From Hofstenia miamia (taxonomy: Eukaryota; Xenacoelomorpha; Acoela), in assembly GCA_004352715.1 (NCBI GenBank), contig SCFE01000106.1, positions 1,370,878 to 1,434,877 of the forward strand: a DNA stretch of 64,000 nt, in the 5' to 3' direction. The notes under the pieces were generated by a model, which saw nothing but the letters and a program-made list of their open reading frames with translations, was not told the DNA's origin and ran no database searches. Shown here piece after piece: positions 57,231 to 64,000 of this stretch. The position numbers and the translations under genes were made by a program. How positions within the stretch are numbered: the first letter of the stretch is position 1; each line of letters opens with the position of its first letter.

Positions 57231-59290
57231 GTCAACTGGATTTATTTTTTAAAAATTGTATCAACTTTATGATTTCACATTTTGTTGCAAAACGAAAAGA
57301 GAAAGAGGTTGGAGTTCCTTTGGGTTTATTAAGGCAAAAATGTACATTCATACCATTGTAGTTTCCTAAATTTAGGAAAACTTCATTGAAAGCATTGCAG
57401 ATTTCCTTTTTATTTGTAATGGATTTATCTTTATAGTATATTCTTTCTATTTCTTTGGTTTGCATGTTTTTTCCATTTAGCAAATGACAAATTCCCACTT
57501 ATTTTTTTGGGAAGAAAGACTTTGATACAGAAAACGGGAATAATTATTACTTGCTTTCCTTTTAGCAATATTACATAAATTTCGTGCAGATTTATAAGTA
57601 TTATGATTTTCCAGTGTTTGGAAATTTAAGTATTTTTTCCATTTCTGTTTCTTTATTTCAATTAAATCGATGCCTTTAGAATCAATCCATGGCTTTGAAA
57701 CATTATTTGGAGTTTTTTTGGAATATTCGGATGAAAGAATATATTTTCTGGACAGCATATATCCAAATAGAAAAGTAAAGTTAATGATGAATATATGGAA
57801 TTCCAGTTTTCGATTTTTAAATACTGTCGAAGTTTTTTGACATGTTCTGTTGATTTTTCTCGTATTTTTATCCAAGATTTAGGGGGTTTACAAACTTTTA
57901 GAATATTCGAATAAGTAGCTATAAGGCAGTGATCTGAGTGTGGAAATTCAAAACAAAAATAATTATAAGACGAAGCATTTTCTGATATCATGAAATAGTA
58001 AATAAGCGTTTTACTATTAGCAGAAATTCTAGAAAATTCAGAAAAGGAATTTTTTATTTATTAGTGAAATATTGAAAGTATTGAGAAAATTGCCAAGCTT
58101 ACTTTTTTNGCAATATTACATAAATTTCGTGCAGATTTATAAGTATTATGATTTTCCAGTGTTTGGAAATTTAAGTATTTTTTCCATTTCTGTTTCTTTA
58201 TTTCAATTAAATCGATGCCTTTAGAATCAATCCATGGCTTTGAAACATTATTTGGAGTTTTTTTGGAATATTCGGATGAAAGAATATATTTTCTGGACAG
58301 CATATATCCAAATAGAAAAGTAAAGTTAATGATGAATATATGGAATTCCAGTTTTCGATTTTTAAATACTGTCGAAGTTTTTTGACATGTTCTGTTGATT
58401 TTTCTCGTATTTTTATCCAAGATTTAGGGGGTTTACAAACTTTTAGAATATTCAAATAAGTAGCTATAAGGCAGTGATCTGAGTGTGGAAATTCAAAACA
58501 AAAATAATTATAAGACGAAGCATTTTCTGATATCATGAAATAGTAAATAAGCGTTTTACTATTAGCAGAAATTCTAGAAAATTCAGAAAAGGAATTTTTT
58601 ATTTATTAGTGAAATATTGAAAGTATTGAGAAAATTGCCAAGCTTACTTTTTTGTTATTGTTTAGAAGATTTACATTCCAGTCTCCCATTACCATTATAT
58701 TCGTGTTATAATTCAGAGAAGTAGAAAATTAATCTTCCATTTGTAAGAAAAAATTATTTATATAAGTTTTATTTGGACAATAATAGATATTTAATAATTG
58801 ACTATTAAAATTTTTGTCTGGGTTTCGAATTTCAAACCAAAGACTTTTTCTATATCTGTCCTAAGTTTAGGTTTAAGTATTTTAGGTATTAAAAACATGA
58901 CACCACCTCCTTTGTCTTATTAAAATGAAAGGTTGGATTTCTAAATATTTTAAATTTAGAGTTATCAATTGACAAGAATGAATTGAAATTATGATTTGTA
59001 AACCATGTTTCAGTTATGCCCAGAATAAAGTTTGAGTCCAGTTCAGAAATGAATTGTCTAAATTTCGAATTTTTTATAGAGAGATTCTGAAAATTTATGT
59101 GAATATATTGAATGCATTATGTTTGATAATTCTGAGTATTCATAAATATTAAAAGCTTTGGAAGACCCGGAATTAATCTTGATGGCAGAGATAAGTAACA
59201 TTATTGTTAGTATTAGAAAGTAGAATAAAGAATGTTTTATTGTTTTAATGAAAACCCATTTTTTGAATATCTTGCATGTATTCATGCTGT
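57231..59290 (-). pseudogene. Family A LINE APE-type endonuclease and linker
   Basis: Segments on the minus strand: NLSIKNSKFRQFISELDSNF and ILGITETWFTNHNFNSFLSI (about 59090-58960) contain the catalytic Glu in the ETW box. IMVMGDWNVNLLNNN (about 58700-58660) is the GDxN box. NYFCFEFPHSDHCLIATY (58500 and its duplicate near 57950) holds the SDH catalytic box. A linker follows with SWIKIREKSTEHVKKLRQYL, PWIDSKGIDLIEIKKQKWKK and, at 57498-57232, GICHLLNGKNMQTKEIERIY. All three active-site boxes are present, but several frameshifts and stops prevent translation. Confidence 0.82.
57565..58653. repeat. Gap-flanked direct duplication, 544 bp
   Basis: 57565-58108 recur at 58110-58653 around one N (58109), with a SNP (TATTCGAATAAG against TATTCAAATAAG). 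Probable haplotype overlap; it doubles the endonuclease SDH region. Confidence 0.88.
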
Positions 59291-59529
59291 TTCTTAAATT
59301 ATGTTTATATATGGGTAAAGCTTCTCTAACACAGGTAATATTGAATTTTGAGTTAAGAATAATTAGAATTAATATATGAAAGAAAGTGAGTTATAAGCGA
59401 TAGCATAAATTAGGTGAAAGTCAAAAATATAAAAATAAAATTTACTATTATTAGAAAAGTTTGAGAAAGTTTCTAATCCTCTGAACCTCAGCGGGTGATA
59501 ATGGCGATGGTGTTGAGAGAATGTCGACA

Positions 59530-59960
59530 TAACTTCGTCGCATGTTTATTGGCAGTGGAAGCAAGGCATGTTTTGGTGGGGATTGTTCAAAGGTGTTGGG
59601 CGGTGTTTGTAAAAATGGTTGGCGTGCATTTGAGAACCAGTGTAGGTCTTTTCATCACGTAATTGCTGGTGAAATACGTTGTTTGGTGGTGTTTTGTTTA
59701 ATAAGTAAATTTAGTTCAACAGATTTTTTGTTTAACACCTCGTCCTTAGGAAAAGGAGCAACTTCATCAAGGAAAACTTTAGCTGAACTAAATTTAGTTT
59801 TAATAACATTAATTAATTTCTTATACTTATCTGTAAGATCTTCTTTCTTTTGCATTAACTTGTTTCTTCTTATTGTAATGAGAATTCTCTTTAAATTATT
59901 CGATTCTGGATAAAGCAGAATTACATCAGCTATGTCTTCAATGGTGGCTCTCAGTTATGA
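59530..59960 (-). pseudogene. Family A LINE ORF1 esterase-like segment
   Basis: The open stretch 59855-59655 reads MQKKEDLTDKYKKLINVIKT, then KFSSAKVFLDEVAPFPKDEV, then LNKKSVELNLLIKQN. The pattern LxxxIKxKFxxAKVxxxExxPxxDxxLNxKxxELNxLI is that of the SGNH/GDSL-like esterase domain in ORF1 of CR1/L2-type LINEs. It continues downstream in other frames through LPINMRRSYVDILS and LSPAEVQRIRNFLK (about 59560-59470). N-terminal catalytic Ser region not recognised. Broken. Confidence 0.6.
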
Positions 59961-60401
59961 ATGAACACATGTAGAAGTTTTTAGTAATCCTGAAGCTTTA
60001 TTTCAGATGACGGTACATTGATGATCCGATGGCAAGAAATTCAGCTTCTACTCTCAAGTGTTTTGGGCGTTGTATCTTCTTTTGTGATTAATTTCTGGAG
60101 TTACTTGAGTAGTTTTGTTGGTGGATTCAGAAGGAGTTCATTTGATGGCTGCTAGCATGTTGAACAGGATAATCAGATTCTTGAGAGGAGTTAATAATTT
60201 ATTTTGGCTTAACTCCTCTTCAGGTACTGCAATGAGTGAAGTTGCATTAAGCATGGTAAGCACAGCATGTTCATGAAGGCTGACTGCTCACAGTGAAAGC
60301 ATTGGTAATTATTTACTGTAGCACCAGTAAATCCATGCTCAACCCAAATCCTTTGTTAGATAAGGAATTAGTAATGTTGCTGATTTCCATGCTAATATGT
60401 C

Positions 60402-60407
<6 letters not shown>

Positions 60408-60435
<28 letters not shown>

Positions 60436-60487
60436 NNNNNNNNNNNNNNNNNNNNNNNNNNNNNNNNNNNNNNNNNNNNNNNNNNNN

Positions 60488-60520
<33 letters not shown>
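60408..60520. repeat. TA/TG microsatellite with gap
   Basis: TA runs on both sides of 52 N (60436-60487), ending in TGTGTGTG. Confidence 0.95.
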
Positions 60521-60527
<7 letters not shown>

Positions 60528-60838
60528 CAATGCATCAAGTAGAAATGGAAGGTTAGGTGCACCCAACCCAAAATCATTTTATGAATGAATTGAGTTATAC
60601 TATAAACAAAGTTTTCTGACAAAATTTCAAGTCCATAGCATTGTTCACTCCACAGTTATAAGACACATTCCATTAACCACAAACTCATTAATTATTCCAA
60701 AGAAAATTATTCAAATAAAAAGCATTATATATTCATTGAATTATTCACAATGAAGAGCGCCAAAACAAAACCAAGTTATAATATACATGTTCAATTGTTA
60801 CTGTAATATCCTAATGTCTTGTCTTTCTTGAGGTATGA

Positions 60839-61065
60839 TGTAGAATCAGGGGTGTGAACTAGGGTAAATGGCAATTAGGAGGTACAGTAGATAACTGTGT
60901 AAGCATTTGGTAATAAATCCAACATGCAACAACAGAGAGAAAAAATAGAGTAGAAAATAAAAGAACCAAAACAAACAAGTTAAGAACATCATGTGAGCAT
61001 AGCTCAGTGACAGTTCAGGATCACATCAGTGTCACCATGTAGAATCAGGGGTTTGAACTAGGGCA
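60839..61065 (+). repeat. Short direct repeat pair
   Basis: TGTAGAATCAGGGG followed by TTGAACTAGGG-like sequence occurs at about 60839-60865 and 61039-61064, about 200 bp apart. A TAGCTCAGTG A-box-like motif (61000-61009) precedes the second copy. Confidence 0.7.
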
Positions 61066-62089
61066 AACTGAACTGAGGAACTTAATGTCATGGCAGAAGG
61101 TTGCGAGTGACCATCTTGTATAGTGGCCCTGATTCTAGCAAAGAATAAGCAAGTAGTATAACATTGGTAATTCATCCTAGTAACTAGTAACTGTTTAGAG
61201 AGCTAAACATCCAGGATTACCAATAGGTAGTTACCCATTACATCAAATGCATTTTGATGCAACAATTCATTCTGCTTGTTGAGATACCTGTAGCTGGCTA
61301 TTTCTTCACTTTTCAGGCAGGAAGTCTTGTGTTTGCATTTCTTCAGTTCTGAGCCCTGTTGAATATAGACCATGAAATGACTGCTTGTAGTGGCTAGGAA
61401 CAGGGAGACACTCCAAGATGATATGTTCATAATGTTGTTTGAACAGTGCTACCCTATTTGTCTCAATTTTATTATCTAGCTCAATAAACCATCTCAGTTG
61501 TTCTCTTATCTCTCAGCTCATGTAATAATAGCATGTAATTACCATTCATTTGTGCAAGCCAATGGCATAATATCATTACAGTGTAATAATTTATAGGTGT
61601 CTGTTCATGTTGCATTCAAATGAAAGGTTTTTTATAACAACACATAACTGTATCCATAACCTAATGTGGTCCACTATTTGGGCTGTTACTGTCTAGGAAC
61701 TAGTCGTCCTCCCTAGTTCAGAAGAGTAACTCCCAAATTGTCCCCAGAACTTAAGCAATTATAATCACAACCATCAAATTAAATATAATAGCAGTAAAGA
61801 CAAAGCAAACACAGTTTAGGTGAGATAAAATCAATTGTTCTTTCTCAACAGTGTCTCTCACATTTATACAAATTCATGAATTTTACCTGTCTTTGTTTAA
61901 AACTTAAATTAGATTGAGCAATAACACATTAATATCAATCAAGGGAACATTACTTTTGCTTTGTGAATTAAACTTGAAATAAAAATTTATGTTATGATGA
62001 CGTCACTAGAAATTACAAAAATAACATAATTAATTAAAAGAAAAATGGGTGTGATTTCCCCAAGTGACTCTACATGCCCCCTTGCTCAA

Positions 62090-64000
62090 TTTAATTTTAT
62101 GGCAATAGCTGGAGAGGTGGCCCAGAAACCAATTTCTATAGCTAACACATCATCCCCACTGATGATGTTGGCATACTCGGGCTTCTTCATAATCTGCATC
62201 AGAGCTTCTCATTGTGTGACTACTTCATCTTTGAGACAGAAAAATCTGAGACTTGGGAGCCTGGAGTTAATGGGGCAGTTATGCCAGAGGTTATTAAGCC
62301 TTCTTGGGAATGTATTGAAAAATCACTTTTATAGGAAGAATCCTTTGAGTGCAACCATGAGTATCATCAGTACATCAGTATCAGAGGTATGCACATCACT
62401 GGCACAGATTCATGTGTTGGGGTAGAAATGAATAAAAACATCTCTTAATGACCCCATTCTGGTACCATGGTCTACAATGAGTGAACAGAACTCCATTCCT
62501 TGCTGGAGCATCATCTGCTCTGGATCAGAGACATTAGCACATAGCTTTGTATTTATTTCAATGTGTTCATTACATCATAATAACATGTGATCATCTTTAC
62601 ATTGTTGATCCACATCAAATCTCCAGCAGCTTGAAATAGTATAAGGACCTGGGGGCTCATCTGCAAAATCTTCTTGCATATCTTCTGTATCTGCTCATGA
62701 ATAGGTTGCCCTTTCTGAAAGATTTCTCTGATAGTACATTTGCTGTTAATGAAAATATGTTCTTGACTATTGCCCTGGATTAGCTTTTCTCAGACTGCTT
62801 TGTACTCAGATGTCTGGCTGAGTCACTTGGTGTCTGAGCAGGAACTCACATAATTTAGTTTGTCAGCCAAGTGGGCCAAAATTCTCTTCTTCCCCTTTTT
62901 TAATTTCCACTTAGGTAGTATGCACAGTGTTTCTATGCATATCAAGTTGTTCTTTTCAGCATGCATTTCAACTTTGGAGAAATTGACTAAATCATGAAGG
63001 CTAGCAATTCTAATTGTGATGGGGTAATTAATTTTGGCTTTGCCTAACATATCCCAGAATTTACTGCAAAGCCTGTGGCTCCTTAAGTTGCTGATCTGGT
63101 TGGTGGTGATTTTTACTCAAGCTGTAGTACATTCTACATCCAGAGCCAGTTGTCACCCTGGTGATTGTAGAAGTACAAGCTCTTCTTTTGAAAACATCTC
63201 CATAAGGCACCACTTCATCATACCCAGCTCATCCTTATCCTTGTTGTCTACAAGTACTCTTTCTTGAATAGTCAAGACTTCTGAAAATTCTTCTGGCTTA
63301 TGTTCAATTGTTAGTATCCTTTCATCTTTGGTAATTGACCATTGAGGAGTTGGCCATGGTGATGAGATCGGGAATGCAAACTTTTCTAAGTTAATCCTTT
63401 CAATCACATCACCTATTGATGGGGAGATTTGTACTGCAGAGGTGAATAAAAGCTCCTCTTCCTTATAGAAATGCTCTGGCATTCTCATAATTTGATCAAT
63501 TATTAGTATGGGAACAATCTTTCCCTCTTTGCTAACTTGGCAGGCCATTTCTGTGAATTGGCTAAAGCTACATTCTGGGTAGGTAAAGCACTCTAGGTTA
63601 AAGAAACCTGATTTATCAGGAATGTTGTGGCACTTGAGCAGGTCAAAGAATTGCATGATGGATCCCAGCAATCTTTCTATTAATCATTCCATGCATAAGG
63701 AAGCATACTCTGAGTTAAAAAAAGTGAACTTGGTATCAGCTGTGGCTCCCCACATATATTTCTTTGAAGGTGTTGGAAAAAATATTAACATCTGACAAAA
63801 ACATATTCCTAATTTATTGCAAATCATCATTGGTGACATTTTCCCTGTGAGACTACTTGCCCCACCAGTCTGGTGCAGTATTTTTCAAATCATTCAATTG
63901 CTTTCTTTGTTTTCCCAGGTGATATTGGTGCTGAACACTTGTGCAGAAGCCAATTTTTTGCTTTCCATGTGAGAGTACAGACTGCAATTTTGTGGGTCAA
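62090..64000 (-). pseudogene. Long decayed reading frame, family not recognised
   Basis: The minus strand from the window edge encodes coherent-looking protein in relays: HKIAVCTLTWKAKNWLLHKC; YMWGATADTKFTFFNSEYA; a 172-codon block 63671-63153 with FDLLKCHNIPDKSGFFNLEC, KIVPILIIDQIMRMPEHF, FAFPISSPWPTPQWS and MMKWCLMEMFSKEEL; then ITIRIASLHDLVNFSKVEMH (63030-62960), REIFQKGQPIHEQIQKICKK and VLILFQAAGDLMWINNVKM; then MEFCSLIVDHGTRMGSLRDV and FIHFYPN; then PEYANIISGDDVLAIEIGFW to about 62090. It has at least six breaks, several of them in-frame TGA codons inside otherwise open sequence. Together these exceed 550 codons. I do not recognise the family; a large intronless mobile-element or foreign gene is one possibility. 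Confidence 0.5.

Larger units (their letters stand above)
55690..59960 (-). mobile_element. CR1-like LINE, family A, minus strand, near full length
   Basis: Minus-strand order: ORF1 with an esterase-like segment (about 59860-59540), APE endonuclease (59100-57900), linker (57900-57232), reverse transcriptase (57230-55859) and 3' UTR to about 55690. An esterase ORF1 plus APE and a VPQGTILGPLLF/YADDT RT is the CR1/L2 layout. It includes the gap-duplication 57565-58653. A more decayed sibling lies at 14230-15710 on the plus strand. Confidence 0.83.
60070..64000. other. CpG-depleted, GC-richer block
   Basis: From 60841 to 64000 I count five CG dinucleotides on the plus strand (61104, 61705, 62001, 62178, 63369), although G and C are more common here than in most of the window. 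TG and CA are abundant. Neighbouring regions, for example the ARM-repeat gene, have many CG. The block begins just after the family A LINE and runs off the window. Confidence 0.85.

Noticed and set aside
59542-59913. 123-codon plus-strand frame
   Set aside because: Shadow of the family A LINE ORF1 on the minus strand.
62045-62425. 126-codon plus-strand frame
   Set aside because: Antisense to the longer coherent minus-strand relay; no family signature.

Overview
This window reads as nuclear DNA from a non-model invertebrate animal. It is AT-rich, rich in TA microsatellites, gene-poor and full of decayed transposable elements of metazoan type: CR1/L2-like and I/R1-like LINEs, a Penelope-like element, Tigger/pogo, Tc1, piggyBac, hAT and probable Harbinger relatives. 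I cannot name the species. No rRNA, convincing tRNA, CRISPR array or bacterial operon is visible.

Only two intact host-type protein genes are visible, each an open single-exon reading frame. At 24937-25716 (minus) is a membrane-anchored armadillo-repeat protein resembling ARMC10/ARMCX, with a TATA box and a polyadenylation signal close by. At 37055-37915 (plus) is an ARH/LDLRAP1-like phosphotyrosine-binding-domain endocytic adaptor. It carries a C-terminal FxxFxxxR AP-2-binding motif and has two CACGTG E-boxes next to inverted CCAAT boxes upstream.

Layout. 1-13 kb: mostly empty, with a Tigger transposase scrap (about 7 kb) and a LINE 3' end (about 10.9 kb). 13.2-15.7 kb: a long inverted repeat around a Penelope-like GIY-YIG fragment, then a decayed CR1-like LINE. 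18.75-20.64 kb: a TTAA-bounded, internally deleted piggyBac. 21.9-24.6 kb: two MITE-like elements. 24.9-26.4 kb: the ARM gene and a gap-joined second copy. 27.4-31 kb: LINE fragments. 31.7-36.3 kb: an I/R1-like LINE with a PHD-type ORF1, split by unrelated DNA. 37-38 kb: the adaptor gene. 40.3-41.9 kb: a decayed Tc1 element and a hAT-type MITE with perfect 8-bp target duplications. 48.36-52.75 kb: a 4.4-kb element with hAT-type ends and perfect 8-bp target duplications, holding a candidate terminal exon, tandem repeats, repeated palindromes and a CRE/CCAAT cluster. 54.3-60 kb: two LINE remnants on the minus strand. 60-64 kb: an almost CpG-free, GC-richer block with a long decayed reading frame I cannot identify.

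Nine N-gaps are flanked by near-identical direct copies of the same sequence, some with SNPs or indels. These are most simply unmerged haplotype or contig overlaps, so the second ARM gene and several LINE duplicates are probably assembly artefacts. The strongest leads are the 4.4-kb hAT-type element, the CpG desert with its unidentified decayed frame, the Penelope inverted repeat, and the intronless ARH-like adaptor.
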